A stretch of 27,016 bases of DNA from JAAYUK01 sp964392915 (GTDB taxonomy: Bacteria; Nitrospirota; Thermodesulfovibrionia; Thermodesulfovibrionales; Dissulfurispiraceae): positions 1 through 27,016 of the forward strand of contig CAYMRS010000035.1 of the NCBI GenBank assembly GCA_964392915.1, read 5' to 3'. Shown here piece after piece: positions 7,825-15,200 of this stretch (positions are counted from its first letter, which is position 1; each line of letters begins with the position of its first letter). Position numbers and translations under genes: made by a program. The notes beneath the pieces were generated by a model, which worked only from the letters and a program-made list of their open reading frames with translations, had not been told where the DNA came from and searched no databases.

Positions 7825-7892
7825 TCTGCGTCTGCGTCTCCAAAAAGAAAGGGCGTAGAAACGCCCTCCCGGTCAAATCTATCAAACGGTTG

Positions 7893-8123
7893 CTACTCGA
7901 GAATTTCGAGTACGCAGCGCTTGCCGATTTTTGTCCCCGCCGCGCCGAGGATGGTACGCATTGCCCGGGCTGTTTTTCCCTGTTTGCCGATAACCTTGCC
8001 AAGGTCTGTCTGTGCAACCCGCAGCTCGTAGACTGTGGTTTTTTCGCCCTCAATCTCGGAGACCCTGACGTCTTCAGGTTTGTCCACCAGTGCCTTTGCC
8101 ATCGCCTCAATCAAGGGTTTCAT
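7893..8123 (-). CDS. khpA: KH-domain RNA-binding protein KhpA
   Basis: Small RNA-binding protein (76 aa) of the KhpA/YlqC family, usually found between rpsP and rimM. The KH signature VIGKQGKTARAMRTIL contains the GxxG loop (GKQG). Start ATG 8123 has GGAGG 7 nt upstream; a GTG one codon earlier is possible. The usual partner KhpB/Jag is not in the window. Confidence 0.93.
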   Translation of the reverse strand: MKPLIEAMAKALVDKPEDVRVSEIEGEKTTVYELRVAQTDLGKVIGKQGKTARAMRTILGAAGTKIGKRCVLEILE

Positions 8124-8183
8124 CACTCAACCTCCACAAGGATTAACATCCCGGAACGCGGAGCAACAGCAGGGAAAATAAAA

Positions 8184-8420
8184 TTACATTCCAGCTTTCT
8201 GCAGAAGCTTCTTGACCCTGTCGGTCGGCTGCGCGCCATTCTGAATCCAATATTTCGCGCGCTCGACATCAACCTTGGTCGCCGAGGGCTCAACCTTCGG
8301 GTCGTACGTGCCGAGAATTTCAATAAAAGGACCGTCTCTGCGTGCCCGTGAGTCAGACACAATAATCCGGTAGAACGGGCTCTTATGAGCTCCCAGTCTT
8401 GTTAAACGAATCTTGACCAA
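8184..8420 (-). CDS. rpsP: 30S ribosomal protein S16
   Basis: Small-subunit assembly protein, 78 aa, close to the minimum family length. MVKIRLTRLGAHKSPFYRI, DSRARRDGPFIEILGTYDP and ERAKYWIQNGAQPTDRVKKLL are the family blocks. A GGAGGT box precedes the ATG at 8420. It is separated from ffh by a 236-bp gap, which is unusually long inside this operon and holds a possible promoter and a possible RNA structure. Confidence 0.98.
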   Translation of the reverse strand: MVKIRLTRLGAHKSPFYRIIVSDSRARRDGPFIEILGTYDPKVEPSATKVDVERAKYWIQNGAQPTDRVKKLLQKAGM

Positions 8421-8456
8421 AAAAACACCTCCAATGCAGTTCTCTAAGTGAACAAA

Positions 8457-8486
8457 ATTGTACTATATTTCAGAAGATTGATGCAA
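8457..8486 (-). promoter_or_regulatory. Putative promoter of the rpsP-khpA-trmD-rplS unit
   Basis: On the minus strand TTGCAT (8486-8481) and TACAAT (8462-8457) are 18 nt apart, about 37 nt before the rpsP start. TACAAT also recurs as a -10 box at other genes in the window. The local AT-rich composition fits a promoter. Confidence 0.42.
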
Positions 8487-8656
8487 ATAAAAACAACTCG
8501 GAAGCTGAAAGTCAAAGCACAGAATGACGGTCCCAAGGGGTTCCCTTCCCCATCTCCCAAAGCTGTCAGCTCGGAAAGCATAAGGATTTCTCGTACCCTT
8601 TTGACACATGTGTATAAATATACCCATGCGCATGCACGGGGCACTCCGCTCAAATG
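8487..8656 (-). other. Intergenic region between ffh and rpsP with possible RNA structure
   Basis: No convincing gene. On the minus strand GAGCTGA (about 8572-8566) can pair with TCAGCTT (about 8507-8501), enclosing a G-rich stretch near 8530-8558 with its own GGGG/CCCC pairing. I could not match it to a riboswitch or leader family I know. Short open frames exist on both strands but lack ribosome sites or recognisable protein features. Confidence 0.35.
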
Positions 8657-9994
8657 CTAAAACGGCATCGGGAACTTCGGCATACGGAAGCCCTTTTTGC
8701 CACCAGTTCCGCCTTTCATCATTTTCATCATCTTGCGCATCTCGAGAAACTGTTTTACCAGCCGGTTGACATCGGCAACCGTGGTGCCGCTTCCCAGTGC
8801 GATGCGCTTCCGGCGGCTTCCGTTCAGCAGATTATAATCGCGCCGCTCCGCCGCCGTCATGGAGCTTATGATGGCTTCAATCCTCACGAATTCCTTTTCA
8901 TCCACCTTGACATCCTTCATCGCCTTGCTCATGCCCGGTATCATGCCGAGGATATTCTCGAGCGGCCCCATGTTTTTCAGCTTTTTGAGCTGTTCACGAA
9001 GGTCGTCAAACGTAAAGTTGTCCTCCATGATACGGTTGGCAAGCTTTGCGGCCTCCTTTTGGTCGTAGGCATCCTGGGCATGCTCGATAAGAGAAAGAAC
9101 GTCGCCCATTCCCAGAATCCGCTTTGCGATGCGGTCGGGATGAAACGACTCCAGCATGTCAATTTTTTCACCGACACCCATGTATTTGATGGGCTTTCCC
9201 GTTACATGACGAATCGAGAGCGCCGCGCCGCCCCGGGCGTCACCGTCCATTTTGGTAAGAATGATGCCGTCAATCCCGATTTTCTCGTTAAATGATTTCG
9301 CGCTGTTGACCGCGTCCTGACCTGTCATCGCATCGGCGACAAACAATATCTCTTTGGGCTGAACCGCTTCCTTCACCTTCATCAACTGATTCATCAGTTC
9401 ATCATCGATATGCAGGCGGCCGGCAGTGTCGACGATAACGACATCGCGTCCGTCGAGCTTTGACTTTTTCAGTGCCTCTCTGCAAACGGCAACCGGGTCT
9501 TTTGTGCCTTTGTCGCTGTATACCGGAATGTCGAGCTGTTTGCCGAGCGTTATCAGCTGGTCAATTGCGGCGGGGCGCTGGAGATCGGCTGCGACCAGAA
9601 GCGGGCGCCGGCCTTCCTTTTTGAATATACGCGCGAGCTTGCCGGTCGTCGTCGTTTTACCCGAACCCTGCAGGCCAATCATCATGATAACAGTAGGAGG
9701 ATTCGGCGCAAACTGGATTCTCGCGTTCACCGTACCGAGAAGGTCGCAGAGCACATCGTGGACAATCTTGATGACCTGCTGGCCAGGCGTGAGACTCTCC
9801 AGCACTTCCTTGCCGACAGCACGCTCGCGAATAAGGGAGATAAAGTCCTTGGCAACCTTGAAGTTGACATCAGCCTCCAGAAGCGCCATCCGCACTTCCT
9901 TCAATGCCGCATCAACATCTTCTTCCTTGAGGAGTCCTCTTCCTTTCAGCTTCTTGAATACGGCATCGAGCTTGTCGCTCAGGCTTTCAAACAT
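8657..9994 (-). CDS. ffh: Signal recognition particle protein Ffh (SRP54)
   Basis: GTPase that binds 4.5S RNA and signal sequences and delivers nascent chains to FtsY. ATG 9994 (445 aa) has GGAGG with 7-nt spacing. The N domain is residues 1-85. The G domain has GLQGSGKTTTTGKLA (P-loop), DTAGRLHID, TKMDGDARGGAA and the GVGEKIDMLESFHPDRIAKR closing loop. The M domain has GMIPGMSK, then the RNA-binding GSRRKRIALGSGT. The tail is methionine-rich (MRKMMKMMKGG), typical of the signal-sequence groove. The SRP RNA gene is at 18647 in the same window. Confidence 0.98.
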   Translation of the reverse strand: MFESLSDKLDAVFKKLKGRGLLKEEDVDAALKEVRMALLEADVNFKVAKDFISLIRERAVGKEVLESLTPGQQVIKIVHDVLCDLLGTVNARIQFAPNPPTVIMMIGLQGSGKTTTTGKLARIFKKEGRRPLLVAADLQRPAAIDQLITLGKQLDIPVYSDKGTKDPVAVCREALKKSKLDGRDVVIVDTAGRLHIDDELMNQLMKVKEAVQPKEILFVADAMTGQDAVNSAKSFNEKIGIDGIILTKMDGDARGGAALSIRHVTGKPIKYMGVGEKIDMLESFHPDRIAKRILGMGDVLSLIEHAQDAYDQKEAAKLANRIMEDNFTFDDLREQLKKLKNMGPLENILGMIPGMSKAMKDVKVDEKEFVRIEAIISSMTAAERRDYNLLNGSRRKRIALGSGTTVADVNRLVKQFLEMRKMMKMMKGGTGGKKGFRMPKFPMPF

Positions 9995-10016
9995 GACCAA
10001 TCCTCCACACTACGCA

Positions 10017-10553
10017 TCATTTGCGAAGCTGCTCAATTTCGCGGATAATCAGTTCTTTTAAATCTCTCCGTGCCCCCGGTATGCGGGCATGAGCCTTACC
10101 GTCCTTGTCAATAATCAGCGTCGTCGGCACCATATGAACGCCGGTTATTTCGCGGATTTTTCCGTCATCGATAACTGATGGGAAGGTTATCCCATGGCGC
10201 TTTACAAAAAGCCTTACCGCCTCAAGGGAGGAGGGGGGTTCCAGCGCAACCCCGACGACTGCGACATCAGACTGAGCGCCATACCGCTCATGAATGGACT
10301 GGATGACCGGTGCCGTCTCCCTGCAGGGGCCGCACCACGAGGCAAAAAAATCTATCACAAGCACCTTTCCCTGAAACGACTGAAAAGGTATCTGATTGCC
10401 GAAAAGATCATGCAGCGTTACATTGTATAACCCCGCCGCGCTCTTCCCCCGCTCAACTGGCTGTTCCCGCTGTGAACAGGCATTGAGCGCCAAATACAGA
10501 AAAACCAGCACAAGGGCTGCTGCAATCCTTCGCTGGTTCCTGACGGGGTTCAT
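10017..10553 (-). CDS. TlpA/ResA-type thioredoxin lipoprotein
   Basis: Periplasm-facing, membrane-tethered thiol-disulfide oxidoreductase, likely reductive and used for cytochrome c or extracytoplasmic thiol maturation. It is 178 aa. Residues 8-25 are hydrophobic and end in the lipobox LALNAC, with C26 the lipidated Cys. The thioredoxin domain has ASWCGPCRE (C74, C77) and MVPTTLIIDKDG with the cis-Pro. The helical insert VALEPPSSLEAVRLFVKRHG is typical of TlpA/ResA. It lies between trxA and ffh on the same strand, 22 bp before ffh. The Shine-Dalgarno is weak. Confidence 0.9.
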   Translation of the reverse strand: MNPVRNQRRIAAALVLVFLYLALNACSQREQPVERGKSAAGLYNVTLHDLFGNQIPFQSFQGKVLVIDFFASWCGPCRETAPVIQSIHERYGAQSDVAVVGVALEPPSSLEAVRLFVKRHGITFPSVIDDGKIREITGVHMVPTTLIIDKDGKAHARIPGARRDLKELIIREIEQLRK

Positions 10554-10595
10554 TTCACATGTTCCACCACCCGCTGCGGCAGGCAGCAGGCGATT

Positions 10596-10925
10596 TCAGG
10601 CAAGCAGCCCGTCGATCTTGGTCTTTAGCTGCTGTTTCGGGACCGCGCCAACGACCTGATCAGCTTTCTGCCCGTCCTTGAAAAAGATAATTGTCGGAAT
10701 CCCCATAATCTTGAACCGGCCGGCAACGTCGGGATTCTCGTCCGTATTTAACTTGCCAATCTTCACCTTCCCGGCATATTCCTTTGCAAGCTCCTCAATG
10801 GAAGGAGCGATTATTCTGCAGGGACCGCACCAGACCGCCCAGAAATCAACAACCACGATGCCCTTGGATTCCGTTACTTCTTTATCCCAATTCGCGGTCG
10901 TCAGTTCGACAACACCCTCTGCCAT
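10596..10925 (-). CDS. trxA: Thioredoxin
   Basis: Cytoplasmic disulfide reductase of normal length (109 aa). The active site is WCGPC (C33, C36) after VVVDFWAV; the cis-Pro is in MGIPTIIFFKDG. AGGAGGAG lies upstream of the ATG, and a good sigma-70 promoter sits 32 nt before the start. It heads the minus-strand run trxA, TlpA-like gene, ffh. No thioredoxin reductase is recognisable in the window: the divergent flavoprotein lacks a CxxC redox pair of TrxB type. Confidence 0.97.
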   Translation of the reverse strand: MAEGVVELTTANWDKEVTESKGIVVVDFWAVWCGPCRIIAPSIEELAKEYAGKVKIGKLNTDENPDVAGRFKIMGIPTIIFFKDGQKADQVVGAVPKQQLKTKIDGLLA

Positions 10926-10956
10926 ACGTAGACTCCTCCTGGAAAGAAATTCCTAT

Positions 10957-10986
10957 ATTGTACTGACCGGCAGCCAATTTTGTCAA
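10957..10986 (-). promoter_or_regulatory. Sigma-70 promoter of trxA
   Basis: On the minus strand a consensus TTGACA (10986-10981) and TACAAT (10962-10957) are separated by 18 nt. They lie 32-61 nt upstream of the trxA start in the 207-bp gap between divergent genes. This is the best promoter match in the window. Confidence 0.65.
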
Positions 10987-11132
10987 TGTGCGAAATGCTT
11001 AATCTTCAACGTGTTACAGAGTTTTCCTCACAAAAAACGTTATACGGATCTCAGCGGTCCGCCGAAACCATGAATATTCCGAAGAGACAGCGCTCTTATT
11101 TTTTTCTGCGGGGTGGGCTACAATAACTTATC

Positions 11133-12341
11133 ATGAACTATGTCATTATCGGCAATGGTGTCGCCGGCATGTCTGCAGCGATGACGATCCGGAAGCAGGA
11201 TGCAGAGGGAACAATCAATATTCTCTCGGCCGAACCGAACCCGTTTTACAGCCGAATACGCCTTATTGACTATCTTGCGGGGGAAGTCTCCGATGAGGAC
11301 ATCGTTATTTTCAAGAACGCGTGGTATGAGAAAAATGCCATTGTGCTCAGACTCGGCACCCACGCGGAACGGATCGACCCGAAAACGAAAACTGTTCAGC
11401 TTGCCGGAGACAAGTCACTTCCGTACGATCGGCTTCTGCTTGCGACCGGCGGTACGCCTTTCCGTCCGCCCGTTGATGGCATGAACCTGCCATTCGTCCA
11501 TACCTTAAGAACACTGGCTGATGCCCGGCGCATCCGCGAATCGGCGGCCCGGTCGCACAACGTGCTTGTCCTCGGCGGCGGACTTCTCGGCATTGAAACG
11601 GCACATGCTCTCAGCAAAGCAGGGAATACCGTCACCGTCGTTGAATATTTTTCCCGTCTGCTCCCGCGACAGCTGGATACAGCAGGCGCAGAGATACTTC
11701 AGAAAGCCCTTGAGCAGCTGGGGCTGAATTTCGTGCTCAATGCAAAAACTAAAACACTTGTCGATGTATCGCCCCGGCGCGGCATCGAATTGCAGGACGG
11801 TCGTTTCATTGCGGGAGACATGATAGTGGTTTCCGCCGGTATAACGCCGGACCTGAAGCTGCTGGACGGACTTCCGGTCAAGCGGGGCCGGGGGCTCGTG
11901 GTCAATGACCTGCTCAAAACCGGCATCCCGGATATATACGCTGCCGGGGATCTCATTGAGCACAGGGGGGTCATGTACGGCATCTGGGCTGCGGCCGAGC
12001 GACAGGGGAAAATCGCGGGTGCAAACATGGCCGGTGCGAGGGAAGAGTATTCTGGCACGATTCCTTCCAATGTCCTGAAAGTTGCGGGCATTGACCTTAT
12101 GTCAGCCGGAGACATAGACCCGGACGGAAAGTACCGTTCGGTCATAGAGGCAGATCCGGAAAAGGGTATTTACCGGAAGCTTGTGCTCGCTGGTGACACA
12201 CTTGTCGGCTGCATTTTGTGCGGCAATGCTGAAGGCAAGAAAGAGATACTGTCTGCCATTCAGGAGAAAAAGCATCTGTCGTCCGACACTCCGCTGCTGC
12301 GCGGGAAAATGATTCATGGATATCGCAAGCAGAATAGCTGA
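11133..12341 (+). CDS. FAD/NAD(P)-dependent pyridine nucleotide-disulfide-family oxidoreductase
   Basis: Flavoprotein, 402 aa, of the family including rubredoxin/ferredoxin reductases and the N-terminal part of NirB. The FAD Rossmann motif is GNGVAG (residues 7-12). PYDRLLLATGG and the second dinucleotide motif LVLGGGLLGIETA (around 148-160) bind NAD(P)H. IPDIYAAGDLIEH is the second FAD contact. The C-terminal third resembles the small ferredoxin-reductase-type C-domain. Its acceptor cannot be named; rubredoxin, ferredoxin or nitrite reductase are options, and no such partner is encoded nearby. A TACAAT box 8 nt before the ATG, and no Shine-Dalgarno, suggest a very short or absent leader. Its end overlaps the next gene by 26 bp. 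Confidence 0.9.
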   Translation: MNYVIIGNGVAGMSAAMTIRKQDAEGTINILSAEPNPFYSRIRLIDYLAGEVSDEDIVIFKNAWYEKNAIVLRLGTHAERIDPKTKTVQLAGDKSLPYDRLLLATGGTPFRPPVDGMNLPFVHTLRTLADARRIRESAARSHNVLVLGGGLLGIETAHALSKAGNTVTVVEYFSRLLPRQLDTAGAEILQKALEQLGLNFVLNAKTKTLVDVSPRRGIELQDGRFIAGDMIVVSAGITPDLKLLDGLPVKRGRGLVVNDLLKTGIPDIYAAGDLIEHRGVMYGIWAAAERQGKIAGANMAGAREEYSGTIPSNVLKVAGIDLMSAGDIDPDGKYRSVIEADPEKGIYRKLVLAGDTLVGCILCGNAEGKKEILSAIQEKKHLSSDTPLLRGKMIHGYRKQNS

Positions 12342-12684
12342 GCGGAAAATCCGCGAGGCGATTGACAACGGCGAATTCGATCATCTCGAAAACGCGGGCA
12401 GGCCAATCGTGTTTGAAGATGAGACTTTTATCCCTGAGGATTTGCGGCTTGCCTACCGAATGCTCAAAAATGCGAACTGCATTCCTCATGAGCTTGAACT
12501 GCGCAATGAGATTCTCACGATGCGCGACCTTGTTATGACGCTGGATGATGATGCCGAGCGGCTCAAGAAGATCAGGGAACTGAACTTCAAGATAACGAAG
12601 TTCAATATGATACGGAACCGACCGCTCCATCTTGAGGAGCTCCCTGAATATGAAGAGAAGCTCATCCGGAGAAACCTGCCCTGA
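12316..12684 (+). CDS. DUF1992 protein (DnaJC28-like conserved domain)
   Basis: Short cytoplasmic protein (122 aa) of unknown biochemical function. It matches the DUF1992 pattern: MDIASRIAERKIREAIDNGEFD, LENAGRPI, PEDLRLAYRMLKNA, and the later helical repeat with NFKITKFNMIRNRP. The family is found alone in bacteria and in eukaryotic DNAJC28. Its start lies within the end of the flavoprotein gene (26-bp overlap, different frame), so the two are probably co-translated. It ends 2 bp before a convergent gene. Confidence 0.88.
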   Translation: MDIASRIAERKIREAIDNGEFDHLENAGRPIVFEDETFIPEDLRLAYRMLKNANCIPHELELRNEILTMRDLVMTLDDDAERLKKIRELNFKITKFNMIRNRPLHLEELPEYEEKLIRRNLP

Positions 12685-12686
12685 GG

Positions 12687-13463
12687 TTACTGCCCGAGCG
12701 TTCCTGCCTGCTGTTTGCTGTAGAGAATCATGTATTCTTTTTCGATATCCTCATATTGCGACTTCAGTGCGGCAAGCTCCTCCTGCGCCTTTTTCAGCTT
12801 GTCCTCCGCTGCCTGCAGTTCGTCTGTAAGGCGCGACACTTCCACCGAGGCATCTCCGGACAGGTCAACAACCCCGGCCCCGGAGATTTCATCGCCGATA
12901 GTGCGGGCTTCATCCCAAAGGGCTTTCAACTGTTCCTCCCACGTCGCCATCTTTTCGCCGATTGAATCGCTGCTGCGCTGAAGCACAGACAGGTAGTTGC
13001 CAAGTTCCCGGTTGCTCTCCTTGAACATTGCGGAAGACTCGGCGAACTCCTCAGGCTTTGCGGAAGACTCGACCAATCCTTCAATACGACCCTCCAGTTC
13101 ACTATTCTTCTGGCGCAGCATATCAAGCTGCCTGTACGCATCATCAAGCAAATCCCGCATGCAGAGCATCTCCAGAATTTTCTGTTTCTGGAAGTCGATA
13201 ATCTCAAGCAGTTTTCTCACATTTGACGGCACTGCTTCAGGTGCTTCTTCGACAGGAGCAGGTTCTTCAGCAGGCTTAGGCTGGACTGCTTCTAGAGCGG
13301 GAACAGGTTCCGGGGCTGGAACCTCCGGCGGCATACTCTTTGCCTGTTCAAACAATTTTTTATATTTGCAACTCCGGAAAAAAAGGAACAGGGCCAGACC
13401 GAAAAAAACAACCGCCGCCTCAATCAACACAAGAAACAGAAATGGATCCATTGCTATCATCAT
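12687..13463 (-). CDS. Membrane-anchored coiled-coil protein of unknown function
   Basis: No family recognised. Residues 5-30 (PFLFLVLIEAAVVFFGLALFLFF) form one membrane segment, followed by a basic stretch (RSCKYKKLFEQAK). A Pro/Glu/Ala-rich linker (about 40-75) leads to long heptad-like helices (about 80-150 and 195-255) ending at GTLGQ. A single anchor plus a long coiled coil suggests a cytoplasmic scaffold. It lies 44 bp downstream of the vWA gene on the same strand, so the two probably form one unit. Three nearby ATGs (13463, 13460, 13451) make the start uncertain, and no good Shine-Dalgarno decides it. Confidence 0.8.
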   Translation of the reverse strand: MMIAMDPFLFLVLIEAAVVFFGLALFLFFRSCKYKKLFEQAKSMPPEVPAPEPVPALEAVQPKPAEEPAPVEEAPEAVPSNVRKLLEIIDFQKQKILEMLCMRDLLDDAYRQLDMLRQKNSELEGRIEGLVESSAKPEEFAESSAMFKESNRELGNYLSVLQRSSDSIGEKMATWEEQLKALWDEARTIGDEISGAGVVDLSGDASVEVSRLTDELQAAEDKLKKAQEELAALKSQYEDIEKEYMILYSKQQAGTLGQ

Positions 13464-13507
13464 TGCTGTTCACCCGCTGTTTCTTTTCCGGCATATCTCA
13501 GCATACG

Positions 13508-15130
13508 TCATTCTTCCTTCTTCGCATCGATCTTCTCTTCCTCGGCAGACGCAGGCTGAGCGCTCTTTCGACGGGCAATCGCACCGCCGGTCTTACGCAC
13601 GAGGAGTATGAGAACGATCAACCCGATTATCACCGCATTCATCAATCCAAAATGCATCAGCACCGGCTGCCAGTTGATTCCTTCAGTCACCGGCGCGGGC
13701 GGAGGCGCCTGTGCAACAGATAGAGGAGGAGGTTCCGCCGCAGTCACCCTGAACTCGCGGGTGCGCGAAAACGTTTTGCCCCCGGAATTCAGCAAAAGCG
13801 TGTGATCGCCCGACTTCCTGAACTGCACCTCAACCGCAAATACGCCGTCTTTGCCTGTTGGCTTGAGTTCCATCAACTGTTTGGTGCTGTCAGGCTCGAC
13901 CATATCCGCAAAAAATCCGATCTGACTCAAAACATCCCTGTTCTGGATGATAGTCCCATCGCGCTCCAGCCAGGCTTCCAGAACGACCTTGTCGCCGCGC
14001 GTTACCTTATCGCCGGCAAATGTTGATTTCAGCTTCAGATCGGTCAGGACAAAAACCTTGTTGCCCTCGCGGGTACTGAGCTTCACCCGCCACTTGCCGA
14101 CCGCGGGCTCCCTGATGGTAATCATGTCGAAGACTTTTGAACCGAACCAGTCTATGTCGCGGGCAATTTTCCCCTGCACTACCCGCTTGCCTGACGGATC
14201 AAACAGAACCGTCTCAGTTCCTGGTGTCTTGTTAATCAGCAGGACCGCCTCTTTCACATCCTTGTCAACAAGGAAGGTGTCTCCCTCGAGCGCAAGCATG
14301 TCAGGAGCCTTCATCTGCTCGAATATCGAGGCAAAAACCACATGGATATCGCGGTCGGTCTGTGCGTATCGAAAAGCACCGCCAGTTTTTTCGGACAGCC
14401 CTCGCAGCAATCCGGCATCGGAAAACTCACTGAACGCAACGGAATAAATCCTGATGCCGGCTTTTGCGACATCGGGAAGCAATGTGGCGAGTTCTGCAGC
14501 AGATGTTTCATCTTTTTCTTTCGAAAGCAGATCGATCTTCCCGTCCGACATCAGCAGCATGATGCGATTTTGGCGTTTTGACGCTTTCAGCGTTGCAAGG
14601 CCGAGTTTTATTGCCTCGGTAATGTTCGTGGTCATTTCGCGTGAAGTGATTTTATTGACAGCGTTGAAAAGCAGGGGACGATCTTTTTTTCCGCCTGGGG
14701 TCAAAGGAGCAAGTTCTGACGCGGAGTCGCCAAAGCTGACAATGCTGATATTGTCACGTTCCGGCAGCAACGACACAAAAAGCTTCGCGGCCTCTTTGCG
14801 GTAATCCTTCGGATCTGTTTTCCTCATGCTGCCTGAACTGTCCATAAGCAGCACGACGTCGAATCCTTCATCAGGCCGCAAGGCAGGAACGTCCGCCTCT
14901 TTCTGTGCCGGCGGCTGAGCAAGTTGAGCAGCAGGTTCGGGCTTCTGGACCGATTGCGATTCGGGCTGAGCGGGTTTTTGCTGATCGGCTCCAATAACCG
15001 GCAGCGGAAGACTGGCAATCAGGAGACAAAAAAAGGCAACTGCAAGAAGAATCCTGCATGCGTGACCGGCATGTGACGCTTTTTTGTGCGAATGGCTTTT
15101 GTGCATGCCTCTCATTTCATAGAAGCGCAT
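13508..15130 (-). CDS. Secreted, membrane-anchored von Willebrand factor A domain protein
   Basis: Residues 24-48 form a signal peptide or N-terminal anchor after a His/Lys-rich start; a Pro/Gln/Ala-rich linker follows. The vWA domain (about 88-270) has an intact MIDAS DSSGS (D97, S99, S101) and a MSDGK motif, with the conserved Thr likely in TTNITEAI. Beta-rich regions of the kind found in extracellular vWA proteins follow (GTETVLFDPSGKRV, then DHTLLLNSGGKTF). A second membrane segment (MNAVIIGLIVLILLV) and a charged tail end the protein. Most of it is therefore extracytoplasmic. Candidate starts are TTG 15142, ATG 15130 and ATG 15106; I use 15130 without a decisive ribosome site. There is no MoxR ATPase nearby, so a Bat-type system is not supported. 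Confidence 0.85.
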   Translation of the reverse strand: MRFYEMRGMHKSHSHKKASHAGHACRILLAVAFFCLLIASLPLPVIGADQQKPAQPESQSVQKPEPAAQLAQPPAQKEADVPALRPDEGFDVVLLMDSSGSMRKTDPKDYRKEAAKLFVSLLPERDNISIVSFGDSASELAPLTPGGKKDRPLLFNAVNKITSREMTTNITEAIKLGLATLKASKRQNRIMLLMSDGKIDLLSKEKDETSAAELATLLPDVAKAGIRIYSVAFSEFSDAGLLRGLSEKTGGAFRYAQTDRDIHVVFASIFEQMKAPDMLALEGDTFLVDKDVKEAVLLINKTPGTETVLFDPSGKRVVQGKIARDIDWFGSKVFDMITIREPAVGKWRVKLSTREGNKVFVLTDLKLKSTFAGDKVTRGDKVVLEAWLERDGTIIQNRDVLSQIGFFADMVEPDSTKQLMELKPTGKDGVFAVEVQFRKSGDHTLLLNSGGKTFSRTREFRVTAAEPPPLSVAQAPPPAPVTEGINWQPVLMHFGLMNAVIIGLIVLILLVRKTGGAIARRKSAQPASAEEEKIDAKKEE

Positions 15131-15200
15131 TATTTCTAGCAATAACTATAGCACACCTATCGGCCGGAATCATGCGGAACTTTAATTCCTGTACAATAGC

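Noticed and set aside
8448..8660. Short frames on both strands between ffh and rpsP
   Set aside because: No ribosome site, low-complexity translations, and the region fits a promoter or leader better.
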